Assembly (NCBI RefSeq): GCF_900167045.1
Contig: NZ_FUXJ01000005.1
Coordinates: forward strand, 62,001 to 126,000
Direction: 5' to 3'
Length of the DNA: 64,000 bases
Origin: Legionella maceachernii
GTDB lineage: Bacteria > Pseudomonadota > Gammaproteobacteria > Legionellales > Legionellaceae
Position numbers and translations under genes: made by a program. How positions within the stretch are numbered: position 1 is the first letter of the stretch; each line of letters begins with the position of its first letter. Below the pieces are notes generated by a model. It had not been told where the DNA came from. It was given only the letters and a program-made list of their open reading frames with translations, and made no database searches. Positions 36,611 to 45,696 of this stretch are shown in pieces.

Positions 36611-37714
36611 TTAATTAAAGATAGCTGCTGTACTATCAGGCATTTTTTTCTTATCCGCCTCTTCTGAGGCTGGGGTTAACACAGAGTCTTCTGAACGAGT
36701 AGCTGAAGCGTTAGACTGGTTAAAAAAACTATCTCTGGACGCTGATAAGCTGATTTCATTTATCTTTTGTTTCAAAAGATAAATGTCTGTAACTTCTTTA
36801 ATGGCGGTCTCAGATAAGCCGATAACATCATCGACAGGTTCTGCAAGAATGCTAACTGTATCCACTGGTCTTCCATCAAAAGGCTCAAATTTGGCGGCCA
36901 ATTGCATACAAATTTCCTCATAATCAGCAGCAAGAATTTCTGTAGGGATATTCAGTTCTAGATACTCCTTAACTGTGATCGGTTTTGGTGCTGGTTTAAA
37001 GGTATACTCATCGCTTAAAAGCTCGAAGAGTTTAGGATAAGTTACTTTACTAAAACCGTGCATTCTGGCATAAGCAAACAATTGCTCATCTGATGGGAAT
37101 TTAAGAAGTCTGCCTTCTTTTTCGTTATATTGGCAGATGGGTAATGACCCTGGGGAAAAACCATAAGTCTGAATGAGAAATTTTTGAATCAGCCTAATCT
37201 CGAGCAAAGATTGGTAATAGTGTTTCAATGCTTCCGAGGAGGCAGTTTCGAGATCCACTATTTTCACGAATAGACCGGCTACTGAATGTTTCCATGCATC
37301 AAGCAACACTTCGTTCATATGGCCATCATTGCCTGATTTTATTTCGGCACTTAACTCGTCTAACGTTTTAAATCCCTTTTTATTTTCAGTTAAAAAATTA
37401 ATGCCTTTGCGAGCGGCCCGTTTTTCCAATTTATCTGTTCTATTGGTGTTTGCATCGATAGAGTTGACATCGTAGATGTAACATTGGTTAGCATCGAGTA
37501 GAAGGCCATAGCAGCGTCCATCAATTCCATAGGTAGGAACATATTTGCCTTTCACAAGTAAGGTTGTTGATGAAAGGCAATCGCCTCCTGGACTGCATAA
37601 CAGTTTGCCTTCGGTACGCCAATCCTGTAAACCTACATAATCAGGATCTAAAATGATTCGGTTGACTGTTTTGGCAATTAAACGTGATTCAGCAAATAAA
37701 GTACCAATTGTCAT
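36611..37714 (-). CDS. Putative effector, unknown function
   Basis: A 367-residue soluble protein without a recognised domain. Its N-terminal part has a compact hydrophobic pattern (YGIDGRCYGLLLDANQCYIYDV). The middle part is helical. The last 40 residues are Ser/Glu-rich (SRDSFFNQSNASATRSEDS), the type of polar tail common in Dot/Icm substrates. The TTG at 37732 is in frame, but the ATG at 37714 has GAGG before it. A PmrA-box-like repeat lies about 100 bases upstream in the right orientation. Divergent from the F-box gene. Confidence 0.6.
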   Translation of the reverse strand: MTIGTLFAESRLIAKTVNRIILDPDYVGLQDWRTEGKLLCSPGGDCLSSTTLLVKGKYVPTYGIDGRCYGLLLDANQCYIYDVNSIDANTNRTDKLEKRAARKGINFLTENKKGFKTLDELSAEIKSGNDGHMNEVLLDAWKHSVAGLFVKIVDLETASSEALKHYYQSLLEIRLIQKFLIQTYGFSPGSLPICQYNEKEGRLLKFPSDEQLFAYARMHGFSKVTYPKLFELLSDEYTFKPAPKPITVKEYLELNIPTEILAADYEEICMQLAAKFEPFDGRPVDTVSILAEPVDDVIGLSETAIKEVTDIYLLKQKINEISLSASRDSFFNQSNASATRSEDSVLTPASEEADKKKMPDSTAAIFN

Positions 37715-37744
37715 AAAATACCTCAAATTCAAGCACTACATTTT

Positions 37745-37776
37745 TCAATGTGGTGATATAATGAGCACCACATTGA
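37745..37776. promoter_or_regulatory. Inverted repeat around a TATAAT between divergent effector candidates
   Basis: TCAATGTGGTG and CACCACATTGA are perfect 11-bp arms around ATATAATGAG, which holds a plus-strand TATAAT (37757-37762). It could be an operator over a promoter for the F-box gene or a hairpin in the leader of the minus-strand gene. No good -35 is seen. Confidence 0.45.
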
Positions 37777-37812
37777 TAAAATAACATGCTTAAATTAAGA
37801 GCAAATTATGCA

Positions 37813-37832
37813 TTTATTAAGAAAACATTAAG
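37813..37832 (-). promoter_or_regulatory. PmrA-box-like direct repeat
   Basis: Read on the minus strand: CTTAATGTT, two bases, CTTAATAAA. The Legionella PmrA consensus is cTTAATatT-N2-cTTAATatT, so the boxes match 8 of 9 and 7 of 9. A CATAAT that could be a -10 follows. The orientation fits the gene ending at 36611. The local AT-richness makes a chance match possible. Confidence 0.4.
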
Positions 37833-37847
37833 GAGAGGAGATTTCTT

Positions 37848-38372
37848 ATGTTTAAAAACCTTCCGTATGAAATCCTGGTACAAATTTGTAATCGACTGAA
37901 CATCACAGAGGAACGATCCCTGGGTTTTTTTTCTCCAGAAGTGAAGGCTGTAACCATGGTAGAAATGCAAAGACGCCTCTTTAAAGTGCTACAAAATCCA
38001 AGTCCTAATGCGTTTTGCCAGTTTTTAGATTGCATAACAGTCGATGAAAAGACAGGTTACGCTATTTTGTTCGATTCGACTTGCAAGGATATTCTGATTA
38101 ATAAACGGCCTAAAATGTTACCTCATTGGATTTTAAGTGTTGCTCAAGCACAACCTAATTTATTGCAACCGATATTGGAAGATGATGACTATCTTGAGTC
38201 ATTATCCTTTTCTGAAATTAATTTTCTGTTGAAAAATCACTTTGAAAAGATCAATGATCCAGCGAGATTAACAGCGGCGATGGGCAGAAAAGTAAATGAA
38301 CCTAACGATAAATCGGAGGAAATTGATAGCATTGAAGAATCGCCGGTAGAAAATAGCTTGAGAGTCCGCTAA
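37848..38372 (+). CDS. F-box-like protein, putative effector
   Basis: A 174-residue protein that opens with an F-box-like motif, LPYEILVQICNRLNITEERS, followed by LGFFSPEVKAVTM, close to the eukaryotic pattern LPxELLxxIxxxL...L..vck. F-box proteins of intracellular bacteria such as Legionella AnkB and LegU1 recruit host SCF ubiquitin ligase through Skp1. The rest is helical without a clear substrate-binding repeat, and the tail is acidic (NDKSEEIDSIEESP). GGAGAGGAG precedes the start. Host Skp1 binding is inference. Confidence 0.72.
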   Translation: MFKNLPYEILVQICNRLNITEERSLGFFSPEVKAVTMVEMQRRLFKVLQNPSPNAFCQFLDCITVDEKTGYAILFDSTCKDILINKRPKMLPHWILSVAQAQPNLLQPILEDDDYLESLSFSEINFLLKNHFEKINDPARLTAAMGRKVNEPNDKSEEIDSIEESPVENSLRVR

Positions 38373-38394
38373 CGCGGTGGCAACGGCTCACCTT

Positions 38395-38433
38395 TTCTCA
38401 ACGTCAATGAGTAAATAGAAAAGACGTTGAGAA
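38395..38433. terminator. Hairpin between the F-box gene and gatB
   Basis: TTCTCAACGTC and GACGTTGAGAA form a perfect 11-bp stem with a 17-base loop, extended by a few more pairs. It is placed between convergent genes. Confidence 0.6.
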
Positions 38434-38438
38434 AGGGG

Positions 38439-39878
38439 CTATTTCAGATCATTTAAATATTTTTTCAGCAAAGAATGAATTTGTTCCGGAGCGGCTTGAC
38501 CTCCTGTTTGCTTCATTACTTGCCCCACAAAAAAGCCTAATAATTTGTCCTTACCGGCTCGGAAATCAACAACTTGTTGAGGATGTTGGTCAATGACTGC
38601 GCGTACTATACTTTCAAGTAAATGGTCATCTTTAATTTGTCCATAACCTTCTTTTTGAACAATCTCCTCAACGGTACCCTCGCCAGCCCATAACTTAGTG
38701 AAAATTTGTTTGGCAACTTTGACGGAGATTTTTTGCTCGACCAATAAACTTAAAAGAGGCGCGAACTTAGCTGCTGGTACTGGGGATTGTTCAAAGCCAA
38801 GATTTGCTTCATTTAATGCTGCGGCAAAACTCCCCCTAAGCCAGTTTATAATCATTTTTTCATTCGCTTGACTTAACTGCTTTACCTCACTAAAAAATTG
38901 ATAAGTGGCAGGTGAAGAGAGAAGAAAATTAATATCTTCATCCTGCAGGTCTTGATTCATCTTAAGTTTTTGCCGAAGCTCTTGAGGTAAAGGAGGCATT
39001 GTTTTTCTAATTTTCTCGATGTCTTCGCGTTGAATTCGAATAGGTAATAAATCAGGATCGGGAAAATAGCGGTAATCGTTTTCATTTTCTTTTGAGCGTA
39101 AAACCTGGGTAGTATTGGAATTCGGGCAATAAAGGCGGGTTTCCTGTTGAACGGCTTGCCCACGTTCAAGCAAATCCATGTGTCTTGCTTGTTCATAGTG
39201 AATGGCTTTCTCAATGAAACGGAACGAATTAAGGTTCTTTAATTCAGTGCGCACGCCTAATTGGTTTGCACCTTGCGGTTTAAGTGAAATATTGACATCG
39301 CAGCGAAAAGAACCCTCTTGCATATTGCCATCACAAATTCCTAAAAACTGCACTAAACGATGAAGAGATCTAAGATAGGCGATTGCTTCCTCCGCGGAAT
39401 ATAAACAGGGGGCAGTAACAATCTCAAGAAGAGGGGTTCCCGCACGATTAAGATCGACTCCTGTATAGTGTGGATGCGCATCATGAAGTGATTTTCCCGC
39501 GTCTTCTTCGAGATGAGCTCGCACAATTTCAACTTGCTTTTCATGGCCGTCTACTTCAATGATTAAACGCCCATGAGAGAGAATAGGGCATTGGAATTGA
39601 CTTATTTGATAGCCCTTAGGCAAGTCAGGATAAAAATAGTTTTTCCGCTCGAAATAGGAATGATCATTAATTTGCGCATTAATCGCTAGACCAAATTGGA
39701 TCGCCATAAAGACGGCTTGCTCATTAAGCACTGGCAAAACACCCGGCAGACCTGCATCAATAAAGCTAGTCTGAGTATTAGGTGGCGCACCAAAACGTGT
39801 GGCTGTGCCTGAGAAGAGTTTGGATTTGGTTTTTAATTGAGCGTGAACTTCAAGACCAATCACAGTATCCCATGCCAT
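38439..39878 (-). CDS. gatB: Asp/Glu-tRNA amidotransferase subunit B
   Basis: A 479-residue GatB with IGLEVHAQLKTKSKLFSG at the start, FERKNYFYPDLPKGYQISQ, EGSFRCDVNISL and a YqeY-like C-terminal helical tail (AAPEQIHSLLKKYL). It activates the misacylated tRNA for amidation. It lies three bases after gatA in a gatC-gatA-gatB operon. Such an operon indicates that Gln-tRNA or Asn-tRNA, or both, is made by transamidation. Confidence 0.96.
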   Translation of the reverse strand: MAWDTVIGLEVHAQLKTKSKLFSGTATRFGAPPNTQTSFIDAGLPGVLPVLNEQAVFMAIQFGLAINAQINDHSYFERKNYFYPDLPKGYQISQFQCPILSHGRLIIEVDGHEKQVEIVRAHLEEDAGKSLHDAHPHYTGVDLNRAGTPLLEIVTAPCLYSAEEAIAYLRSLHRLVQFLGICDGNMQEGSFRCDVNISLKPQGANQLGVRTELKNLNSFRFIEKAIHYEQARHMDLLERGQAVQQETRLYCPNSNTTQVLRSKENENDYRYFPDPDLLPIRIQREDIEKIRKTMPPLPQELRQKLKMNQDLQDEDINFLLSSPATYQFFSEVKQLSQANEKMIINWLRGSFAAALNEANLGFEQSPVPAAKFAPLLSLLVEQKISVKVAKQIFTKLWAGEGTVEEIVQKEGYGQIKDDHLLESIVRAVIDQHPQQVVDFRAGKDKLLGFFVGQVMKQTGGQAAPEQIHSLLKKYLNDLK

Positions 39879-39881
39879 AAA

Positions 39882-41336
39882 TCACCCTTTGAAGGTAGGT
39901 CTGGCTTGGTGCCAGTCCGTACATTGTTGATAATGGTGAGCACAGTTAAGCAGTAGCGCTTCACTGAAAGGTTTGCCAATGAATTGCATGCCGATGGGCA
40001 GTCCTTGGCTAAATCCTGTCGGAATAGAAAGCGCAGGAAGGCCTGCTAAATTTGCAGCGACGGTAAACACATCCGCAAGGTAATTCTGAATTGGATCAGC
40101 GATTTTCTCACCTAATTTAAAGGCACAAGTAGGAGTAGTAGGACCTAAGATAATATCTACTTTGCTTAAGTTATCGAGCAATTCATTCTGGATTAATCGC
40201 CTAATTTTTAATGCTTGTAAGTAATAATCATCGAAATAACCTGAAGAGAGTACATGAGTACCGGTAAGAATGCGACGTTTAACTTCAATACCAAATCCTT
40301 CAGTACGCGTATGCGTAATTTGCTCCCGCAAGCTATTCCCTTTTTTGCTGCGATAGCCAAAACGTATTCCATCATAGCGCGAGAGATTCGATGACGCTTC
40401 CGCGCAGGCAATCACATAATAGCAGGGGACCCATAAAGGTTGTAATGCAAGCTCCAACTCAATAATCTCAGCACCTTCTTGTTGAAAAAGAGTAACCGCT
40501 GCATGAATGGCTTGTTGAATATCCTGTTCCACTTGTTCATGGAAGAAGCAGGAAGGCAAGCCAATACGTAATCCTTTAATAGAGTGATTCAATGAGGCTA
40601 AGTAGTCAGGAATGGGTTGATTCACTGAGGTAGAGTCATGTGCATCAAAACCAACCATGGCTTGTAGAACGAAGGCAAGATCTTCTGCGCTGGCTGCTAA
40701 TGGGCCCCCTTGATCAAGACTTGAAGCAAAAGCAACCATTCCAAATCGAGAAACCAGACCGTAGGTAGGCTTAATTCCTGAAATACCACAAAATGCGGCC
40801 GGCTGTCTAATCGAGCCTCCTGTATCTGTTCCGGTCGCAAAAGGAATCAATCGAGCAGCAACAGCCGCCGCTGATCCCCCAGAAGATCCTCCAGAAACGT
40901 GTTCCTTATTCCAGGGGTTCTTTACTGGGCCAAAATAGCTATTTTCATTGGCTGAACCCATGGCAAATTCATCCATGTTGGTTTTTCCAAGGAGAATAAC
41001 ACCTTGCTCTTCTAATCGATTGACTACAGTGGCTTGGAAGGGAGAATAATAGTGCTCAAGCATTTTGGAACCACATGTCGTAGGCATATTTTTTGTGCAA
41101 AAAATATCTTTATGAGCCATGGGGATACCGGTCAAAGGTTTTGCTTGACCTGTTGCTAGCGATTTATCCGCCGCATCTGCAGTAATTAAAGCCTGCTCTT
41201 CATCGATGACATGAATAAAGGCATTGAGCGATTGATGATGCTGAATGCGTTTAAGATAATGCTGGGTAAGCTCCTTACTGGAAAGCTCGCGATGATGAAG
41301 CGCACGACTTAGTTCAGATAAAGAAAGCTTGTGCAT
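39882..41336 (-). CDS. gatA: Asp/Glu-tRNA amidotransferase subunit A
   Basis: A 484-residue amidase-signature protein with catalytic Lys76 (MAHKDIFC), the Ser cluster [13 protein letters not shown] (about 149-161) and the nucleophile Ser175 in [10 protein letters not shown]. It releases ammonia from glutamine for GatB. Spacing to gatC is two bases. Confidence 0.96.
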   Translation of the reverse strand: MHKLSLSELSRALHHRELSSKELTQHYLKRIQHHQSLNAFIHVIDEEQALITADAADKSLATGQAKPLTGIPMAHKDIFCTKNMPTTCGSKMLEHYYSPFQATVVNRLEEQGVILLGKTNMDEFAMGSANENSYFGPVKNPWNKEHVSGGSSGGSAAAVAARLIPFATGTDTGGSIRQPAAFCGISGIKPTYGLVSRFGMVAFASSLDQGGPLAASAEDLAFVLQAMVGFDAHDSTSVNQPIPDYLASLNHSIKGLRIGLPSCFFHEQVEQDIQQAIHAAVTLFQQEGAEIIELELALQPLWVPCYYVIACAEASSNLSRYDGIRFGYRSKKGNSLREQITHTRTEGFGIEVKRRILTGTHVLSSGYFDDYYLQALKIRRLIQNELLDNLSKVDIILGPTTPTCAFKLGEKIADPIQNYLADVFTVAANLAGLPALSIPTGFSQGLPIGMQFIGKPFSEALLLNCAHHYQQCTDWHQARPTFKG

Positions 41337-41338
41337 AA

Positions 41339-41635
41339 TTATTGTCCTGAATCGATGACCTTAGGAACTAAGTAAAGTCCATCTTCAAAAAGGGGAGCTA
41401 TTTTCGCTAACTCTGCACTATGGTCTTTCTCCGTTACTTTATCTGCTTTTAAGCGCTGGTGTTCATCAAAGGAATGAAAGAGAGGAGCTACGCCAGAGGT
41501 GTCTATCCTGCGCAGTTGATCCACAAAATCCATGATTGCATTGACTTCTTCGGCTAATTGGCAATGATCTTCTGATTCACTGTCTAGGTAAGCAAGTTCT
41601 TCTATTTTTTTTAAATCGGTTTCAGAAACTGTCAT
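41339..41635 (-). CDS. gatC: Asp/Glu-tRNA amidotransferase subunit C
   Basis: A 98-residue GatC with [10 protein letters not shown] near the N-terminus, [22 protein letters not shown] kept within the family pattern, and the C-terminal [13 protein letters not shown]. It wraps around GatA and stabilises the complex. First gene of the operon. Confidence 0.94.
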   Translation of the reverse strand: MTVSETDLKKIEELAYLDSESEDHCQLAEEVNAIMDFVDQLRRIDTSGVAPLFHSFDEHQRLKADKVTEKDHSAELAKIAPLFEDGLYLVPKVIDSGQ

Positions 41636-41742
41636 AATAATTCCAATAAGTTGAAGGTGAGATTATACCTCGCATCGTATCAGCGAAGAAACTCTTTTAG
41701 GCATTAATCCTAGAAATGATGGCTCATGCTTAGCTAATAAAA

Positions 41743-43416
41743 CTAAGGCATTTCAAAAGTAGGTCTTTGTGGAGGAATTGATTCCTGCAACGCTTTTACA
41801 AAATCGCTTACAGTATTCACTGGGCGACCAATAATACAATCAGCGTGCCCTTCTTTTATAAATGTTCTTAAATCGTCTCCTAAGCGTCCTTTTCTAAGAG
41901 TAGACAAGTGAGCAATTAAATCAATAGGATTTCCTTCTTTATCAAAATAATCCCCTTTTAATACACTTTTTAGTGCTTTAATGGCTGCATTTTTTTGTGT
42001 GTAACTTTTTTGAAACAACCCAAAAATGTTGATATGTAAATACTCTTTTACCTTGCCTTTTTCGTTCTTTTGTTCTTTTCGATGTTGATGGTAAGTATCA
42101 ATAATTTTGTGCAACTCGTATAATTTATTCTCTTTTATCAATTCTTGATTTTCTTTCAGGTTGCGATGAGCAACAAAGGCATCAATGGCTTCAACGATGA
42201 CTGTATTTTTACTTCGCAAAGCGATTTCCCTGGCTGAAAGTCCTTTCACTTTTTCTCGAGCATTTACATTCAAGTGATCGATTTTCAATAGAGCAGCAAC
42301 CCCTGCAGGGTCATTTTTAATGACAGCCTCGATAAGCGGTGTGTGACCATTTTTGCTGTGCGCATTAACATCAGCTCCTGCTGCAATAAGTAAGTCAATA
42401 TTCTCGACATTGCCATTTTGGACTGCACGCATTAATGGTGTAAATCCTTCATGGTCTGGCTCATTGAGGCTAGCACACGCAATGTCATCCCCTTCTTCAA
42501 TATTGTCTTCTTCGCCTTGCCTCAATTCCGCTTGAATAGCTTCTGATTTACCCAAAAAGGCAGCTAAATTTAATGTATTCAAGCCTAAAGCGTCTTGAGC
42601 TTGCTTAACATTAGCGCCTTGGTCAATTAAATATCGGGCAACTTCAGGCTTTTTGTATTGAATTGCGACAATAAGGGGCATGAGCTCATGTTTTGAAAAT
42701 TTAAATAAAGGCGGTTCTAAGTAATTAACATCCGCTTGTAAATCATCAACCAGGTATTTTACTGCTAAGAGGTTCCCGGCTGCCGTCGCGGATAGCAATG
42801 CCGAATTGTAATCAAAAGGTTCAGGGCTCGCCGCGTTAAGCATTTTGGCAATGTCTAATCGACCTTGAGCACAGGCTCTTTGAAAATCACTTTGAGTAGG
42901 AGTTACTCCTGCAGCCAACAAGGTTTTAACAATAGTGATGTCGCCATTAAAAATTGCTGCATTTAACGCTTTTTGGGTATAAGTATCGCTCGGGTCAAAC
43001 CCATCGATACGAACAAGCAGGTCAAGAAGTGTTGCTTTATTCTGCTCTGCCGCCATAACCAATGCTGTTTTTTTGCTTTGTTCGTCAGTAAACACATGAT
43101 TTGCAATTGTGTGATCTGCATCAATGACCGCTTCAAGGAGTTCGCTATCATCTTCTTTAATCGCTAGTTCGAGAAGAGTAAATAGCCTAAAGTAAGGTTT
43201 TATTTCTGAGATTAATCTTGACTCGTAAGTCACTCGTTGAATGAGCTGGTTTTGTTTTCGACTAGGCTGGTGTTGCATCAGTTGCTTCAAATAATAATGA
43301 AACACGATGGCTTCAGCGTGGTGTTGGATGGCGTTATGATGTCCTCGTGTTTTTTTAAGACGGGCTAGACGCTTATCAATTTTTTCATCGAGCACTTCTA
43401 TAGACTGAGTCATCAT
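41743..43416 (-). CDS. Ankyrin-repeat protein, putative Dot/Icm effector
   Basis: A 557-residue protein. A basic helical head (LDEKIDKRLARLKKTRGH) precedes at least seven ankyrin-like units between about residues 95 and 400, the clearest being EGFTPLMRAVQNGNVENIDL and NGHTPLIEAVIKNDPAGVAA. The C-terminal 150 residues are helical and end in a conserved-looking segment (GRPVNTVSDFVKALQE). Ankyrin proteins are a major class of Legionella type IV substrates. The start at 43416 follows AAGAGG. An upstream in-frame ATG at 43443 overlaps the probable -10 element and is rejected. Confidence 0.8.
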   Translation of the reverse strand: MMTQSIEVLDEKIDKRLARLKKTRGHHNAIQHHAEAIVFHYYLKQLMQHQPSRKQNQLIQRVTYESRLISEIKPYFRLFTLLELAIKEDDSELLEAVIDADHTIANHVFTDEQSKKTALVMAAEQNKATLLDLLVRIDGFDPSDTYTQKALNAAIFNGDITIVKTLLAAGVTPTQSDFQRACAQGRLDIAKMLNAASPEPFDYNSALLSATAAGNLLAVKYLVDDLQADVNYLEPPLFKFSKHELMPLIVAIQYKKPEVARYLIDQGANVKQAQDALGLNTLNLAAFLGKSEAIQAELRQGEEDNIEEGDDIACASLNEPDHEGFTPLMRAVQNGNVENIDLLIAAGADVNAHSKNGHTPLIEAVIKNDPAGVAALLKIDHLNVNAREKVKGLSAREIALRSKNTVIVEAIDAFVAHRNLKENQELIKENKLYELHKIIDTYHQHRKEQKNEKGKVKEYLHINIFGLFQKSYTQKNAAIKALKSVLKGDYFDKEGNPIDLIAHLSTLRKGRLGDDLRTFIKEGHADCIIGRPVNTVSDFVKALQESIPPQRPTFEMP

Positions 43417-43441
43417 TAATCCTCTTGTCATATAGAAATAC

Positions 43442-43474
43442 ATCCTAGCAAAAGATTATTAAGAAAAAGTTAAA
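43442..43474 (-). promoter_or_regulatory. PmrA-box-like promoter of the ankyrin gene
   Basis: On the minus strand: TTTAACTTT (6 of 9), two bases, CTTAATAAT (8 of 9), then seven bases and TAGGAT (43442-43447) as a possible -10. The order box-box-minus-ten matches PmrA-regulated effector promoters of Legionella. Confidence 0.45.
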
Positions 43475-43554
43475 TGGGATAGAAGAGAGACAACCTTGCA
43501 GTGCGCGTGTTTTAAAGTAGAATGAAAGCATGTTTTTTCTATTGAGTTGGATTG

Positions 43555-45696
43555 ATGCTGCACCAAATTAAAACCGACGGTGGTATTCATATTGAATACG
43601 AACATCATGATTTAGTTTATGAGAATGCTATAGAGCCACTTCTTGAGCGACTAGATACCCATCGCGGTGCATTATTCGCTTCCAGTTTTGAGTTCCCAGG
43701 GCGCTATACCTGTTGGGATATTGGTTTTTATAACCCACCTTTGGTGTTAATTTGTAAGAGTAATGAAATTCATGTGGAAGCATTGAATCAACGAGGTGAA
43801 ATTTTATTAGCGATTGTCACTTCAGTATTGCAGTCTTCAACTGATTTGCTCATCAAAGAATGCTCTGAGCGTTTATGTCAAATAACCGTGAAACCTTCAC
43901 AGCGTATTTTCAGTGAAGAAGAGCGCAGTCATCAGCCTTCGGTTTTTACTCTCTTGCGATTATTGCTCGCCTTTTTTAAAACAGAGGAACCTTATTTAGG
44001 TTTTTATGGTGCTTTTGGGTATGATTTAATTTTTCAATTTGAACACTTAGCGCAATGCAAAGAACGCCCTTCCGATCAACGTGAAATGATTTTGTATCTT
44101 CCGGATGAAATTTATGTGGTGAATCATCGCAAAGAAATTGCGTTTATTCGGCGTTATAATTTTCAACACAAAGGAAAGTCCACGCAATCATTGCCTCGCG
44201 AGGGTGAATTTAGCCCTTATAACCCTAAAAATAAGCCTATAAAAAATTGCGACCATGCGCCAGGTGAATATGCTCAACTTGTGGAATTAGCCAAACAGCG
44301 GTTTGCTTGTGGGGATTTATTTGAAGTAGTGCCAAGCCAAACGTTCTATGCGCATTGCCCTGAACAGCCTTCAACCATTTTCCGTAGAATGCGGAAAACT
44401 AATCCCTCTCCTTATGGCTTTTTTATCAACTTAGGAGAGGAGGAATATTTAGTTGGAGCCTCACCAGAAATGTATGTTCGGGTTCAAGGCAGACAAGTCG
44501 AGACTTGTCCTATTTCAGGAACGATTAAGCGGGGTTCTGATGCAATAGAAGACGCTCACAACATTCAAGTCTTATTGGATTCTGAAAAAGAGGCTTCAGA
44601 ATTGACCATGTGCACTGACGTGGATCGCAATGATAAATCACGAATTTGTGAGGCAGGCTCGGTACGAGTGGTTGGCCGTCGGCAAATTGAAATGTATTCG
44701 CGTTTGATTCATACCGTTGACCATGTGATGGGTACATTGCGTGAAGGGTTTGATGCTGTGGATGCATTTTTGACACACATGTGGGTGGTTACTGTCACGG
44801 GAGCGCCTAAACTTTGGGCAATGAATTTCATTGAAAAACATGAAAAATCACCCCGCAAGTGGTACGCAGGAGCGGTAGGATGGTTTGGTTTTAACGGGAA
44901 TTTAAACACAGGACTTGTCTTAAGAACGATACGCATTCAGCAGGGTATTGCAGAAGTGCGTGTTGGTGCCACCTTACTTTATGATTCGCAACCGCAGGCG
45001 GAAGAGCAGGAAACTCGCCTTAAAGCGTCTGCTTTTTTGGATATTTTGCAAAAGCCGGACAGGCAACCGCAGCAGTCCAGTGCCATGCCTAAACAAGGTT
45101 TAGGAAAAAAAGTGCTTTTAGTGGATCATCAAGATTCTTTTGTTCATACCTTAGCAAATTACGTGCGCCAAACGGGTGCAGACGTCATGACCATACGCAG
45201 CGAGCATGTGATGGATTACTTAAAGCAGGATTTCGACCTTGTTCTGCTTTCACCGGGTCCAGGACGGCCTGCTGATTTTAAAGTCGCCGAAACCATCGCA
45301 GAGGTGCTTAACCGTAAAATTCCTCTTTTTGGGGTATGCTTAGGTTTACAGGGTATTGTTGAGTATTTTGGTGGGGTATTGGATGTATTATCTTATCCAA
45401 TGCATGGTAAGGCGTCTGAAATTGAAGTGAAAGACGAGTCAGGGTTATTTGCCGGTCTTGGCTCTTCTTTCACAGCTGGACGTTATCATTCTTTGTATGC
45501 TCGCCTTGCAGCCATTCCAGACGAATTAAAAGTAACTGCATTAAGTCAAGATGGTGTTGTTATGGCAGTGGAGCATCAAACCTTACCCGTATATGCTGTG
45601 CAGTTTCATCCTGAAACAATTCTATCGATGTCTAATCAAGCAGGATTGCGGATTATTTCTAATTTAATGGGACTGATTAGAGGACATGCGCGATAA
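43555..45696 (+). CDS. trpE(G): Fused anthranilate synthase (TrpE-TrpG)
   Basis: A 713-residue fusion. The TrpE-like half has the chorismate-binding signatures FEVVPSQTFYAH, NPSPYGFFINLG, CPISGTIKRG, ELTMCTDVDRND and VTGAPKLWAM. The TrpG-like half (from about 520) has LLSPGPGRP, the nucleophile motif FGVCLGLQGIVEYFGG and VQFHPETI. It makes anthranilate from chorismate and glutamine for tryptophan. The single-chain form resembles the rhizobial clade rather than separate trpE/trpG. The related phenazine enzyme PhzE is an alternative, but no phenazine genes are near. The end overlaps the ClC gene by 11 bases. Confidence 0.87.
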   Translation: MLHQIKTDGGIHIEYEHHDLVYENAIEPLLERLDTHRGALFASSFEFPGRYTCWDIGFYNPPLVLICKSNEIHVEALNQRGEILLAIVTSVLQSSTDLLIKECSERLCQITVKPSQRIFSEEERSHQPSVFTLLRLLLAFFKTEEPYLGFYGAFGYDLIFQFEHLAQCKERPSDQREMILYLPDEIYVVNHRKEIAFIRRYNFQHKGKSTQSLPREGEFSPYNPKNKPIKNCDHAPGEYAQLVELAKQRFACGDLFEVVPSQTFYAHCPEQPSTIFRRMRKTNPSPYGFFINLGEEEYLVGASPEMYVRVQGRQVETCPISGTIKRGSDAIEDAHNIQVLLDSEKEASELTMCTDVDRNDKSRICEAGSVRVVGRRQIEMYSRLIHTVDHVMGTLREGFDAVDAFLTHMWVVTVTGAPKLWAMNFIEKHEKSPRKWYAGAVGWFGFNGNLNTGLVLRTIRIQQGIAEVRVGATLLYDSQPQAEEQETRLKASAFLDILQKPDRQPQQSSAMPKQGLGKKVLLVDHQDSFVHTLANYVRQTGADVMTIRSEHVMDYLKQDFDLVLLSPGPGRPADFKVAETIAEVLNRKIPLFGVCLGLQGIVEYFGGVLDVLSYPMHGKASEIEVKDESGLFAGLGSSFTAGRYHSLYARLAAIPDELKVTALSQDGVVMAVEHQTLPVYAVQFHPETILSMSNQAGLRIISNLMGLIRGHAR

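Noticed and set aside
43443-43554. Trp-rich leader peptide attenuator before the anthranilate synthase gene
   Set aside because: The stretch has no run of Trp codons and no convincing pair of alternative hairpins.
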